A DNA stretch of 64,000 nt from Comamonas resistens (GTDB taxonomy: Bacteria; Pseudomonadota; Gammaproteobacteria; Burkholderiales; Burkholderiaceae_C). The translations under genes were made by a program, and so were the position numbers. The stretch lies in contig NZ_CP125947.1 in the NCBI RefSeq assembly GCF_030064165.1, positions 5,188,011-5,252,010 on the forward strand. Direction: 5' to 3'. Positions 49,081 to 57,620 of the stretch are shown piece after piece. Positions within the stretch are counted from its first letter, which is position 1; every line of letters begins with the position of its first letter. Below the pieces are notes generated by a model that saw only the letters and a list, made by a program, of their open reading frames with translations, did no database searches and had not been told where the DNA came from.

Positions 49081-49914
49081 TCAAGCCTGCAGCGGGCTGC
49101 TGGCCGGACGCACACTGATTTCAGAGCTGGTCACGGCCTGCAAGCCCGCTGCGGTGCGCACCAGAAAACCGCCATCGGCGGCCACACCTTCGGCCATGCC
49201 TGTGCTGCCGTCGCTCAGATTCACCTCGCGGCCGGCCAGCAGATCGCGCTGGGCAAAACGCTGCATCAACGGTGCAAAGCCGTGCCGGGCAAAGCTCTGC
49301 ACCTCGGCTACCAGCTTGGGCAATATGCAGGCCAGGGCCGTGGGTGCGTCCAACGCGGCATCAAGCTCCTGCAGACAGGCTGGGGCCGTGCGCATGCCGT
49401 CGCCGGGCCGCGGGCGCACATTGATGCCTATGCCGATCACCACATAGCGCGGTGCCGTCATATCGTGCTGCTGCGCGCCGACAAAGCTGGCGGTCTCGAT
49501 CAGAATGCCAGCCAGCTTGCGGTCCCCCTCCAGCCAGAGGTCGTTGGGCCATTTGATGCCGATCTTGGGAGTGCTGCTGCCCACAGCGGGCAGCTGGGGC
49601 TGCAGGCTCTCGGCCACGCTCACGCCCACGGCCAGCGACAACCCCGACCAGTCGCGCGGCGCCAGCGGCAGGCCCAGCGAGAACATCAGCGAATCGCCAA
49701 CACCACTGACCCAGTTACGCCCCAGCCGGCCACGGCCCTGCGTCTGCTGCTCTGCAATCAGCAGCACGGGCTCGGTCAGGCCGTCGCGTGCGCGGCGCAT
49801 GAGTTCGGTGTTGCTGGAGTCTATGGTCGGCAGCACCTCGACCGTAAAGCCCGGCAGCTGCGGCGCAATGGCTTCCCACAAGGCTTCGGCATTCCAGTGA
49901 ATCGGCTGGGTCAT
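49081..49914 (-). CDS. birA: Biotin--[acetyl-CoA-carboxylase] ligase
   Basis: A 277-residue enzyme that attaches biotin to the carrier subunit of acetyl-CoA carboxylase. It has the BPL catalytic signatures SSNTELMRRARDG, QTQGRGRLGRNWVSG (biotinyl-AMP loop), KWPNDLWLEGDRKLAGILIE and VVIGIGINV. A small C-terminal SH3-like domain ends the chain. The N-terminal DNA-binding domain of E. coli BirA is absent, so it is not a repressor. It is flanked on both sides by copies of the same dispersed repeat. Confidence 0.95.
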   Translation of the reverse strand: MTQPIHWNAEALWEAIAPQLPGFTVEVLPTIDSSNTELMRRARDGLTEPVLLIAEQQTQGRGRLGRNWVSGVGDSLMFSLGLPLAPRDWSGLSLAVGVSVAESLQPQLPAVGSSTPKIGIKWPNDLWLEGDRKLAGILIETASFVGAQQHDMTAPRYVVIGIGINVRPRPGDGMRTAPACLQELDAALDAPTALACILPKLVAEVQSFARHGFAPLMQRFAQRDLLAGREVNLSDGSTGMAEGVAADGGFLVRTAAGLQAVTSSEISVRPASSPLQA

Positions 49915-49971
49915 TTTTTATCTATCCAAATCTAAAAACCGGCGTGTACTCAAAACAGGCGCGGCCTAAAA

Positions 49972-50092
49972 CCAGAGACAGCGAGCAAGCGCCGCCGCGC
50001 CGCGAGGCTGTCGTCCTCCTCCCTAGCGCGAAGCGCGTAGAGAGAGGGGGAAGGCGCGCAGCGCCTCAGGAGGTGCTTCCAGGAAACGGAGG
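49972..50092. repeat. Dispersed GC-rich repeat between the SET gene and birA
   Basis: GAGCAAGCGCCGCCGCGCCG, GTCGTCCTCCTCCC, TAGCGCGAAGCGCGTAGAGAG and AGGCGCGCAGCGCCTCAGG. The last codons of the SET gene fall at its edge. Confidence 0.85.
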
Positions 50093-50572
50093 TTTCCAGC
50101 CCCTTTTCGGCGCCAGCATGGTCCCCCGGCAATTCGCTGCACCGCAGTAGCAGGCGTATTCGGCCTTGAGCTTGGGCGTATAGCGCTCCTCCACCATCAG
50201 GCCGTAGTCGTAGTTCAGCTCTTCACCGGCAGCGATATTGCGCAGCGCGATGATGTAGATGCGCCCGGCTATCTCGTCGGTGTAGCAGTTGGGCGCGCAG
50301 CTGTGATTGATCCAGCGCGAGGAGTTTCCCTTGTGCGTGGCATCGATGACGCGCTCGTCATCGACCTGAAAGTAGAACGTGTGATTGGGCTGGCTGGGGT
50401 CGTGCGGGTGACGATCCTGCGCCTCCTGCCAGTCAATGACTTCACCCACATACTCAATAATGGTTTCGCCTTCCGCAATATCCTGCGCGGCGAAAACACC
50501 TTTGCCATGCACGCCGGAGCGCCTTGTCTGGATTCGACGGCCCGTTGAAGAGGCCAAGGATGTGCGGGGCAT
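50066..50572 (-). CDS. SET-domain protein-lysine methyltransferase
   Basis: A 168-residue protein consisting almost only of a SET and post-SET module. It begins RRSGVHGKGVFAAQDIAEGETIIEYVGEVI, has RWINHSCAPNC (residues 87-96) whose Asn-His binds S-adenosylmethionine, and ELNYDYG (118-124) with the catalytic Tyr. The post-SET Cys cluster YACYCGAANCRG (139-150) with Cys96 could hold zinc. SET enzymes methylate lysines of proteins, histones in eukaryotes and chlamydiae. The start at 50572 was chosen by homology; the upstream frame crosses the divergent promoter. It is back to back with topB. Confidence 0.93.
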   Translation of the reverse strand: MPRTSLASSTGRRIQTRRSGVHGKGVFAAQDIAEGETIIEYVGEVIDWQEAQDRHPHDPSQPNHTFYFQVDDERVIDATHKGNSSRWINHSCAPNCYTDEIAGRIYIIALRNIAAGEELNYDYGLMVEERYTPKLKAEYACYCGAANCRGTMLAPKRGWKPPFPGSTS

Positions 50573-50591
50573 GTTTTCTCTGATACTTTGA

Positions 50592-50622
50592 ATATGCACA
50601 CATGTGCGCGTGCGCGCGCGTG
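50592..50622. other. 31-bp alternating purine-pyrimidine tract (potential Z-DNA)
   Basis: From 50592 to 50622 every base alternates purine and pyrimidine, most of it GC/GT steps (core GTGCGCGTGCGCGCGCGTG). It lies between the divergent SET and topoisomerase genes. Confidence 0.85.
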
Positions 50623-50640
50623 AGAAGCGAATTGTATGAG

Positions 50641-50666
50641 CCTGAGCCCATCGATGGCGGCTCAGG
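50641..50666 (+). promoter_or_regulatory. Stem-loop in the topB leader
   Basis: CCTGAGCC and GGCTCAGG are perfect arms around ten bases, 26 bases before the topB start. No T run follows. Confidence 0.5.
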
Positions 50667-50691
50667 TGGTTAATGACGACGAGAACACACA

Positions 50692-53613
50692 ATGACTAAA
50701 ACCCTGGTGATTGCAGAAAAGCCTTCTGTCGCGCAGGACATCGTCCGTGCACTGACCCCCGTGGCAGGCAAGTTTGAAAAACACGATGACTATTTCGAGT
50801 CCGACAGCTATGTGGTGACCAGCGCGGTCGGCCATCTGGTGGAAATCCAGGCACCCGAGCAGTACGACGTCAAGCGCGGCAAATGGAGCTTTGCGCACCT
50901 GCCGGTGATTCCGCCGCATTTCGACCTCAAGCCCGTGGACAAGACCAAGACCCGCCTGAACGCCGTGGTCAAGCAGGCCAAGCGCAAGGATGTGACCGAA
51001 CTCATCAACGCCTGTGACGCGGGCCGCGAAGGTGAGCTGATCTTCCGCCTGATCGAGCAATACGCAGGCGGCGCCAAGGGCGGCCTGGGCAAGCCCGTCA
51101 AGCGCCTGTGGCTGCAGTCCATGACACCGCAGGCGATTCGCGACGGCTTCAACAACCTGCGCAGCGACCAGCAGATGCAGGGACTGGCCAGCGCCGCGCG
51201 CAGCCGCTCCGAAGCCGACTGGCTGGTCGGCATCAACGGCACGCGCGCCATGACGGCCTTCAACTCGCGCGACGGCGGCTTCTTCCTGACCACCGTGGGC
51301 CGCGTGCAGACGCCCACCTTGTCGCTGGTGGTGGAGCGCGAGGAAAAGATCCGCAAGTTCGTGAGCCGCGACTACTGGGAAGTGCACGGCACTTTCGACG
51401 CCCAGGCCGGCCAGTACCTGGGCAAGTGGTTCAACTCCCAGTGGAAGAAGTCTGACGACGCCGAGGCCAAGGCCGACCGCCTGTGGAACAAGGCCGAGGC
51501 CGAGGCGATTGCTGCTGCCGTGCAGGGCAAGCCCGCCACCGTCACCGAGGAGAGCAAGCCCACCACCCAGGCATCGCCGCTGCTGTTCGACCTGACCAGC
51601 CTGCAGCGCGAGGCCAACGGCAAGTTCGGCTTCTCGGCCAAGACCACGCTGGCGCTGGCGCAAAGCCTGTACGAACGCCACAAGGCCCTGACCTACCCGC
51701 GTACCGATTCACGCGCCCTGCCCGAAGATTACCTGCCCGTGGCGCACCAGACCTTCGCCATGCTGGCAGGCAGCTCCATGCGCCATCTGGCACCGTTTGC
51801 CCAGCAGGCCATCAACGACAACTACATCCGCCCGAGCAAGCGCATCTTCGACAACAGCAAGGTCTCGGATCACTTCGCCATCATTCCGACCACGCAGGCA
51901 CCTTCGGGCCTGTCCGAGGCCGAACAGAAGCTGTACGACCTGGTCGTTCGCCGCTTCATGGCCGTGTTCTTCCCCAGCGCCGAATACCAGGTCACCACAC
52001 GCATCAGCAAGGTTGAGCAGCATTCCTTCAAGACCGAAGGCAAGGTGCTGGTCAAGCCGGGCTGGCTGGCCATCTACGGCAAGGAAGCCGCCAACGAGGT
52101 GGAGGATGCCAAGGAAGGCGACAAGGGCCAGCCGCTGGTTGCCGTGAAGCCCGGCGAGCAGCCGCGCACCGACCATGCCGACGTCAAGGGCCTGAAAACC
52201 AAGCCGCCGGCGCGCTATTCCGAAGCGACACTGCTGGGCGCCATGGAAAGCGCCGGCAAGCAGATCGACGACGACGAGCTGCGCGAAGCCATGCAGGAAA
52301 AAGGCCTGGGCACACCAGCCACGCGCGCGGCCATCATCGAAGGTCTGATCACCGAAAAATACATGCTGCGCGAAGGCCGCGAGCTGATCCCCACGGCCAA
52401 GGCCTTCCAGCTGATGACGCTGCTGCGCGGCCTGGGCGTGGAAGAACTCTCGCGTGCCGACCTGACCGGCGAATGGGAATACAAGCTCTCGCAGATGGAA
52501 AAAGGCCAGCTCTCGCGCGAAGCCTTCATGCAGCAGATCCAGGCCATGACCGAGAAACTGGTCAAGAAGGCCAAGGAATACGACCGCGACACCATTCCCG
52601 GTGACTACGCGACGCTTTCCACGCCCTGTCCCAACTGCGGCGGCGTGGTCAAGGAAAACTATCGCCGCTACGCCTGCACGGGCGCCAATGGTGCCAGCGA
52701 GGGCTGCGGCTTCTCGTTCACCAAATCGCCCGCGGGCCGCACCTTCGAGACGGCCGAGGCCGAGCAACTGCTGCGCGAACGCCGCATCGGCCCGCTGGAA
52801 GGTTTCCGCTCCAAGGCCGGCTGGCCGTTCGTGGCCGAGGTCGCCATCGTGCACGACGAAGAAGCCAAGAACTACAAGCTGGAATTCGACTTCGGCGACG
52901 ACAAGGACTCCGAGGACACCGGCGAAATCGTGGACTTCGCCAGCCAGCAAAGCCTGGGCCCCTGTCCCAAGTGCGGCTCGCCCGTCTTCGAGCATGGCGC
53001 CAACTATGTCTGCTCCAAGGCCGTGCCCACGCTGGCCCAGACCACGCCCAGCTGCGACTTCAAGAGCGGCCAGATCATCCTGCAGCAGCCCATAGAGCGC
53101 GAGCAGATGAGCAAGCTGCTGCAGACCGGCAAGACCGATCTGCTGGAGAAGTTCGTCTCCAACCGCACGCGCCGCAACTTCAAGGCCTTCCTGGTCTGGG
53201 ATGGCACCGCGGGCAAGGTCAACTTCGAGTTCGAGCAACGCGAAGGCAAATATCCGGCACGCAAGACCAGCGGCGCAGCAGCTGCCAAAACTACAGCAGC
53301 TGCTGCGAAGAAAACCAGCGCTGCTGCCAAGAAGACCGCAACCAAGACAACCAGGGCCGCAGCCGTCAAAAAGCCGCGCACCGTCAGCGCCACGCTCCAG
53401 CCCAGCGCCGATCTGGCAGCGGTGATCGGCAATGAGCCCACCTCACGCCCTGACGTGATCAAGAAGCTCTGGGACTACATCAAGACCAACGGTCTGCAGG
53501 ATGCCAAGGACAAGCGTGTCATCAATGCCGATGCCAAGCTCAAGCCTGTGTTCGGCAAGGATCAGGTCAATATGTTCGAGCTGGCCGGCATCGTGGGCAA
53601 GCATGTGAGCTAA
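50692..53613 (+). CDS. topB: DNA topoisomerase III with zinc modules, H1-like linker and SWIB domain
   Basis: A 973-residue type IA topoisomerase, longer than E. coli TopB (653). The Toprim domain opens MTKTLVIAEKPSVAQDIVRAL with the acidic NACDAGREGELIF. The active tyrosine is Tyr335 (ALTYPRTDSRALPEDY). Two zinc-ribbon-like modules follow (CPNCGGVV ... about 645-690; CPKCGSP ... about 757-800). A Lys/Ala repeat linker (about 860-900) resembles histone H1 tails, and a SWIB/MDM2-like domain closes the protein (about 903-973, TSRPDVIKKLWDYIKTNGLQD). It decatenates or relaxes DNA. A terminator follows. Confidence 0.95.
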   Translation: MTKTLVIAEKPSVAQDIVRALTPVAGKFEKHDDYFESDSYVVTSAVGHLVEIQAPEQYDVKRGKWSFAHLPVIPPHFDLKPVDKTKTRLNAVVKQAKRKDVTELINACDAGREGELIFRLIEQYAGGAKGGLGKPVKRLWLQSMTPQAIRDGFNNLRSDQQMQGLASAARSRSEADWLVGINGTRAMTAFNSRDGGFFLTTVGRVQTPTLSLVVEREEKIRKFVSRDYWEVHGTFDAQAGQYLGKWFNSQWKKSDDAEAKADRLWNKAEAEAIAAAVQGKPATVTEESKPTTQASPLLFDLTSLQREANGKFGFSAKTTLALAQSLYERHKALTYPRTDSRALPEDYLPVAHQTFAMLAGSSMRHLAPFAQQAINDNYIRPSKRIFDNSKVSDHFAIIPTTQAPSGLSEAEQKLYDLVVRRFMAVFFPSAEYQVTTRISKVEQHSFKTEGKVLVKPGWLAIYGKEAANEVEDAKEGDKGQPLVAVKPGEQPRTDHADVKGLKTKPPARYSEATLLGAMESAGKQIDDDELREAMQEKGLGTPATRAAIIEGLITEKYMLREGRELIPTAKAFQLMTLLRGLGVEELSRADLTGEWEYKLSQMEKGQLSREAFMQQIQAMTEKLVKKAKEYDRDTIPGDYATLSTPCPNCGGVVKENYRRYACTGANGASEGCGFSFTKSPAGRTFETAEAEQLLRERRIGPLEGFRSKAGWPFVAEVAIVHDEEAKNYKLEFDFGDDKDSEDTGEIVDFASQQSLGPCPKCGSPVFEHGANYVCSKAVPTLAQTTPSCDFKSGQIILQQPIEREQMSKLLQTGKTDLLEKFVSNRTRRNFKAFLVWDGTAGKVNFEFEQREGKYPARKTSGAAAAKTTAAAAKKTSAAAKKTATKTTRAAAVKKPRTVSATLQPSADLAAVIGNEPTSRPDVIKKLWDYIKTNGLQDAKDKRVINADAKLKPVFGKDQVNMFELAGIVGKHVS

Positions 53614-53633
53614 GCGCCCTAGGCCCCCCAGCC

Positions 53634-53669
53634 AAAGCCCTCTGTTGTGCGCGCAACAGAGGGCTTTTT
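53634..53669 (+). terminator. Terminator of topB
   Basis: AAAGCCCTCTGTTG and CAACAGAGGGCTTTTT form a 14-bp stem with T run. Confidence 0.93.
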
Positions 53670-53737
53670 CATGACTTGCCCATACCGGTAACACGCAAGA
53701 CATACCTTCTTCCCGCCAATCCGCTATAAGCATTGAT

Positions 53738-54529
53738 ATGAATGCAAACGATGACCTGACCCTGGCCGCCGGCCCCGAGGCTGAAGCCCCCCTCTTCAGC
53801 CGTCCTATCGCGCTGGAGGGTGCCTCCAATTTTCGCGACCTGGGTGGCTATCAGGGCCTGGACGGCCGCCGCCTGCAGTGGCGCAAGCTCTACCGCTCGG
53901 CCCATCTGGCCCATTTGACGCAAAACGACCTGGACCAGCTCAGGGCGCTGGGCGTTACCCGCAGCGCGGACTTTCGCGGCCTCGGGGAAAGCGCGCATCT
54001 GGCCTATGACTGGCCTCAGCTGAACCGCCACGCGCTGACGGTGGAGCCCACGGTGGTGCAGCGCGCCCAGTCCCTGATGGACCAGGGCCAGACGCTGACG
54101 GCCCGCGACACCGAGGCGCTGATGCATGACACCTACCGCAGCTTTGTGGATGTCTACGGCCAGCGCTTTGCCCAGTTCTTCGCCCTGCTGCAAAGCAGTG
54201 ACGATCCGCTGGTCTTTCACTGCACGGCCGGCAAGGACCGCACAGGCTGGGCCGCCGCCCTGCTGCTGACGGCCCTGGGCGTGGATGAAGCGCAGATCAT
54301 GGATGACTACCTGCTGACCAACCAGCTGTTCAAGCGCCCGGAGCTGAGCCATCTGGATATGCCCGAAGACGCACTCGATGCGCTGTGGCGCGTGCAGCCC
54401 TCGTACCTGATGGCTTCGGTCGATACCGTCCGCACTCATTACGACAGCCTGGACAGCTATCTGACCCAGGCTCTGGGCGTGGACCAGGCTGCCCGTGATC
54501 GGCTGGCCGAACTTTACCTGACTGAATAA
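53738..54529 (+). CDS. Tyrosine/dual-specificity protein phosphatase family protein
   Basis: A 263-residue protein of the Y_phosphatase3 (PF13350) family. It has ASNFRDLGGY near the N-terminus, LYRSAHLAHLT, and the P-loop HCTAGKDRTG with the catalytic Cys and Arg of the C-x5-R signature. An Asp in DFRG may be the general acid. Members include MptpB-like phosphatases acting on phosphotyrosine or phosphoinositides; the substrate here is unknown. It lies alone between the topB terminator and a repeat palindrome. Confidence 0.9.
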   Translation: MNANDDLTLAAGPEAEAPLFSRPIALEGASNFRDLGGYQGLDGRRLQWRKLYRSAHLAHLTQNDLDQLRALGVTRSADFRGLGESAHLAYDWPQLNRHALTVEPTVVQRAQSLMDQGQTLTARDTEALMHDTYRSFVDVYGQRFAQFFALLQSSDDPLVFHCTAGKDRTGWAAALLLTALGVDEAQIMDDYLLTNQLFKRPELSHLDMPEDALDALWRVQPSYLMASVDTVRTHYDSLDSYLTQALGVDQAARDRLAELYLTE

Positions 54530-54580
54530 TCAAAATTCATAGCTGCCTTCGCTTTATGGCAAAGCGCTAGAGGCATATTT
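54530..54580. repeat. AGCGCT-family palindrome
   Basis: CGCTTT (54550-54555) and AAAGCG (54561-54566) inside TTCATAGCTGCC ... GCGCTAGAGGCATATTTG. The second half matches 17 of 20 bases of the copy inside rnpA. Confidence 0.7.
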
Positions 54581-54667
54581 GATGGATAACCACCCATCCC
54601 GGGCGGACTTGGCCCGCGCGCTACCATGGTGCATGGCCCGCGCTGGTTGCGGGCAAGGAGATGCACT

Positions 54668-54820
54668 ATGCGCAAATGGCTGACTCTGGCCGCAACCGTC
54701 GCCACGCTGGCGCTGAGCGCCTGCTCGGGCACCATGCCAAGCTCTTCCAGCAGCTCTGGCAGCTCCAGCGGCGTCGAAGTCTTCGGCACCGTCGACACCG
54801 GCATCACCCGTACTTGGTAG
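54668..54820 (+). CDS. Small lipoprotein
   Basis: A 50-residue predicted lipoprotein: MRKWLTLAATVATLALSACSG has a lipobox (LSAC) with the acylated Cys near residue 19. A run of Ser/Gly (SSSSSSGSSSG) follows, then the tail VEVFGTVDTGITRTW. A strong AAGGAG lies seven bases before the start. No function can be given; small entericidin-like or similar lipoproteins are common in this family. Its downstream region consists of two tandem copies of the dispersed repeat. Confidence 0.8.
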   Translation: MRKWLTLAATVATLALSACSGTMPSSSSSSGSSSGVEVFGTVDTGITRTW

Positions 54821-54848
54821 CTGCACCGCAGCTCAGATGCAGAAAATA

Positions 54849-55010
54849 GCCCCCACGCTTGCTCACTAACGTGTAGCCGCTGCCCCCCAAGGGGGCCGCT
54901 TTTTTGCCTTGGGGCGGCCCGGCGGCAAAAAATGGCCCCCACGCTTGCTCACTTCGTGTAGCCGCTGCCCCCGAGGGGGACAGCTTTTTGTCTTGGGACG
55001 GCCCGGCAAC
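54849..55010. repeat. Two tandem copies of the GC-rich dispersed repeat
   Basis: GCCCCCACGCTTGCTCACT, GTGTAGCCGCTGCCCCC, GAGGGGG/AAGGGGG and GGGGCGGCCCGGC appear twice, at 54849-54928 and 54933-55010. No gene is seen between the lipoprotein and maeB. Confidence 0.85.
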
Positions 55011-55049
55011 AAAAAAGCCCGCAGCGCCTTGAGCACCGCGGGCTTTTTT
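55011..55049. terminator. Terminator of maeB
   Basis: AAAAAAGCCCGC and GCGGGCTTTTTT pair around 15 bases; both sides carry A or T runs, so it can also end the lipoprotein transcript. Confidence 0.88.
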
Positions 55050-55070
55050 GTCTTTGGCGCTTAGTGACGC

Positions 55071-57380
55071 TCAGCGGCTCACATTCGCGTCCGCAACGGT
55101 CAGGGCCGTCATGTTCACGATGCGGCGCACCGTGGTGCTGGGGGTCAGCACATGCACGGGCTTGGCCGCACCCAGCAGCACCGGGCCGATGGCAATGCCG
55201 CCGCCCGCCGCCTGCTTGAGCAGGTTGTAGCTGATATTGGCCGCATCGATATTGGGCAGCACCAGCAGGTTGGCATCGCCCAGCAGCGTGCTGTTGGGCA
55301 TGAGCTTGGCGCGGCTCTTGCCGTCCAGCGCCACGTCGCCATGCATTTCGCCGTCGACTTCCAGCCAGGGAGCCTGCTCGCGCAGCAGATCCAGGGTCTG
55401 GCGCATCTTCAGGGCGCTGGGCTGGTTGCTGGAGCCAAAGTTGGAGTGGCTCAGCAAAGCGGCCTTGGGCTTGATGCCGAAGCGCATCATCTCCTCGGCA
55501 GCCATGATGGTGATCTCGGCCAGCTGCTCGGCCGTGGGATCGTAGTTGACATGGGTGTCGACCAGGAAGACCTGGCGCTCGGGCAGCAGCAGGCCGTTCA
55601 TGCAGGCATAGGTGGCCACGCCGGTGCGCTTGCCGATGACCTGATCGATGTAGTTCAGGTGCACATTGGTGTTGTTCCAGGTGCCGCAGATCAGGCCGTC
55701 GACCTCGCCCTTGTGCAGCAGCATGGAGCCGATCAGCGTCAGGCGACGGCGCATCTCGATCTTGGCAATGGGCTCGGTAATGCCCTTGCGCTCCGTCATG
55801 CGGTGGTAGGTCTTCCAGAAGTCGCGGTAACGCTCGTCATGCTCGACATTGACCACATCGTAGTCGGCGCCTTCCTTCAGACGCAGGCCGAACTTCTCGA
55901 TGCGCTGGGCAATGATGGCCGGGCGACCGATCAGCGTGGGACGGGCAATGCGCTCGTCGACCACGATCTGCGCCGCGCGCAGGATGCGCTCTTCCTCGCC
56001 CTCGGCATAGGCCACGCGCTTCTTGGCGGACTTCTTGGCGGCCGTCACGATGGGCTTCATCATGGTGCCGGAGGCATAGACAAAGGTCTTCAGATGCTCG
56101 CGGTAGGCATCCATGTCCTGGATGGGACGCTGGGCCACGCCGGCCTCGGCCGCGGCCTGGGCCACGGCAGGGGCCACGATCAGCATCAGACGCGGATCGA
56201 AAGGCTTGGGAATCAGGTACTCGGGACCGAAGCTCAGCTCCTGCCCCACATAGGCTGCGGCCACTTCTTCCGATTGCTCGGCCTCGGCCAGCGCAGCGAT
56301 GGCGTACACGCAGGCCACTTCCATCGAGGTGGTGATGGTGGTCGCACCGCAGTCCAGCGCACCGCGGAAGATATAGGGGAAGCACAGGACGTTGTTGACC
56401 TGGTTCGGATAGTCCGAACGGCCCGTGGCGATGATGGCGTCGTCGCGCACCGCCTTCACGTCCTCGGGCGTGATTTCGGGGTTGGGGTTGGCCAGCGCGA
56501 AGATGATGGGCTTGGCCGCCATCTTCCTGACCATGTCCTGCTTGAGCACATTGCCGGCGGACAGGCCCAGGAAGGCGTCGGCACCTTCGATGACCTCGCC
56601 CAGCGTACGCAGCTCGGTCTTCTGGGCGAACAGAGCCTTGTCGGGGTCCATCAGCTCGGTACGGCCTTCGTAGACCACGCCGGCGATGTCGGTCACGAAC
56701 ACGTTCTCGCGCTTGAGGCCGATTTCCAGCAGCAGGTTCAGGCAGGCCAGGGCCGCAGCACCGGCACCCGAAGCGACCAGCTTGATCTCCTCGATCTTCT
56801 TGCCGGCGACCTTCAGCGCATTGACCATGGCTGCTGCCACGGTGATGGCCGTGCCGTGCTGGTCGTCGTGGAAGACGGGAATGTTCATGCGCTTGCGCAG
56901 CTCTCGCTCCACATAGAAGCATTCGGGCGCCTTGATGTCTTCAAGGTTGATGGCACCGAAGGTAGGCTCCAGCGCGGCAATCACTTCCACCAGCTTCTGT
57001 GGGTCTTTTTCATTGATTTCGATGTCGAACACATCGACGCCAGCGAACTTCTTGAACAGAACGCCCTTGCCCTCCATCACGGGCTTGGAAGCCAGCGCAC
57101 CGATGTCGCCCAGGCCCAGCACGGCCGTACCGTTGGAGATCACACCGACCAGATTGCCGCGGCTGGTGTACTTATAGGCCGCAGCAGCGTCCTTGACGAT
57201 CTCTTCGCAGGGAGCAGCCACGCCGGGCGAGTAGGCCAGCGCCAGGTCGTGTTGGTTGGCCATGGGCTTGGTCGCCGTGATGGCCACCTTGCCGGGCTTG
57301 GGGAATTCGTGATATTCCAGGGCCGCCTGGCGCAGCAAAGCGCGTTTATCAATCGAAGTAATGGGCTTGGTTTCGGACAT
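55071..57380 (-). CDS. maeB: NADP-dependent malic enzyme with phosphotransacetylase-like domain
   Basis: A 769-residue enzyme converting malate to pyruvate with NADPH. The N-terminal malic domain has [51 protein letters not shown] and the Rossmann [16 protein letters not shown]. The C-terminal third (from about residue 430) resembles phosphotransacetylase ([49 protein letters not shown]) and in relatives is regulatory. The start at 57380 follows CTGGAG. It links the TCA cycle to gluconeogenesis. A terminator follows its stop. Confidence 0.96.
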   Translation of the reverse strand: MSETKPITSIDKRALLRQAALEYHEFPKPGKVAITATKPMANQHDLALAYSPGVAAPCEEIVKDAAAAYKYTSRGNLVGVISNGTAVLGLGDIGALASKPVMEGKGVLFKKFAGVDVFDIEINEKDPQKLVEVIAALEPTFGAINLEDIKAPECFYVERELRKRMNIPVFHDDQHGTAITVAAAMVNALKVAGKKIEEIKLVASGAGAAALACLNLLLEIGLKRENVFVTDIAGVVYEGRTELMDPDKALFAQKTELRTLGEVIEGADAFLGLSAGNVLKQDMVRKMAAKPIIFALANPNPEITPEDVKAVRDDAIIATGRSDYPNQVNNVLCFPYIFRGALDCGATTITTSMEVACVYAIAALAEAEQSEEVAAAYVGQELSFGPEYLIPKPFDPRLMLIVAPAVAQAAAEAGVAQRPIQDMDAYREHLKTFVYASGTMMKPIVTAAKKSAKKRVAYAEGEEERILRAAQIVVDERIARPTLIGRPAIIAQRIEKFGLRLKEGADYDVVNVEHDERYRDFWKTYHRMTERKGITEPIAKIEMRRRLTLIGSMLLHKGEVDGLICGTWNNTNVHLNYIDQVIGKRTGVATYACMNGLLLPERQVFLVDTHVNYDPTAEQLAEITIMAAEEMMRFGIKPKAALLSHSNFGSSNQPSALKMRQTLDLLREQAPWLEVDGEMHGDVALDGKSRAKLMPNSTLLGDANLLVLPNIDAANISYNLLKQAAGGGIAIGPVLLGAAKPVHVLTPSTTVRRIVNMTALTVADANVSR

Positions 57381-57575
57381 CAGCGGTCTCCAGCTCGCAA
57401 AGTAAACCATCCGCAGTAAGGACTCTCTATGGGCGCACTACCCGGCCCCTGTGATCTTGCGGAGGATGAAATCGGATTTTGGATTGTAGGCCGAGCGCTA
57501 TCAAAAAAAGAGGGTGTACAGCTCGGCGTTTAAGGTCAAACAGCCATGACCGTTCAATAACAATGCAAACGAAAT

Positions 57576-57587
57576 CATAACGTTATG
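57576..57587. promoter_or_regulatory. 12-bp palindrome upstream of maeB
   Basis: CATAACGTTATG in an AT-rich patch within the 240 bases between maeB and the EptA-like gene. A possible operator; no regulator is known for it. Confidence 0.3.
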
Positions 57588-57620
57588 CAAATAACGCATG
57601 ATATATGGAGATTTTGCACT

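Noticed and set aside
54849..55010. CRISPR array (two tandem repeats)
   Set aside because: Only two copies about 84 bases apart, no uniform short repeats and spacers, no cas genes; they belong to the dispersed repeat family.
55152..57419. A 755-residue open frame on the plus strand opposite maeB
   Set aside because: It mirrors maeB in another frame; composition is His/Gln/Gly-rich as is usual for the antisense of high-GC genes, with no family motif.
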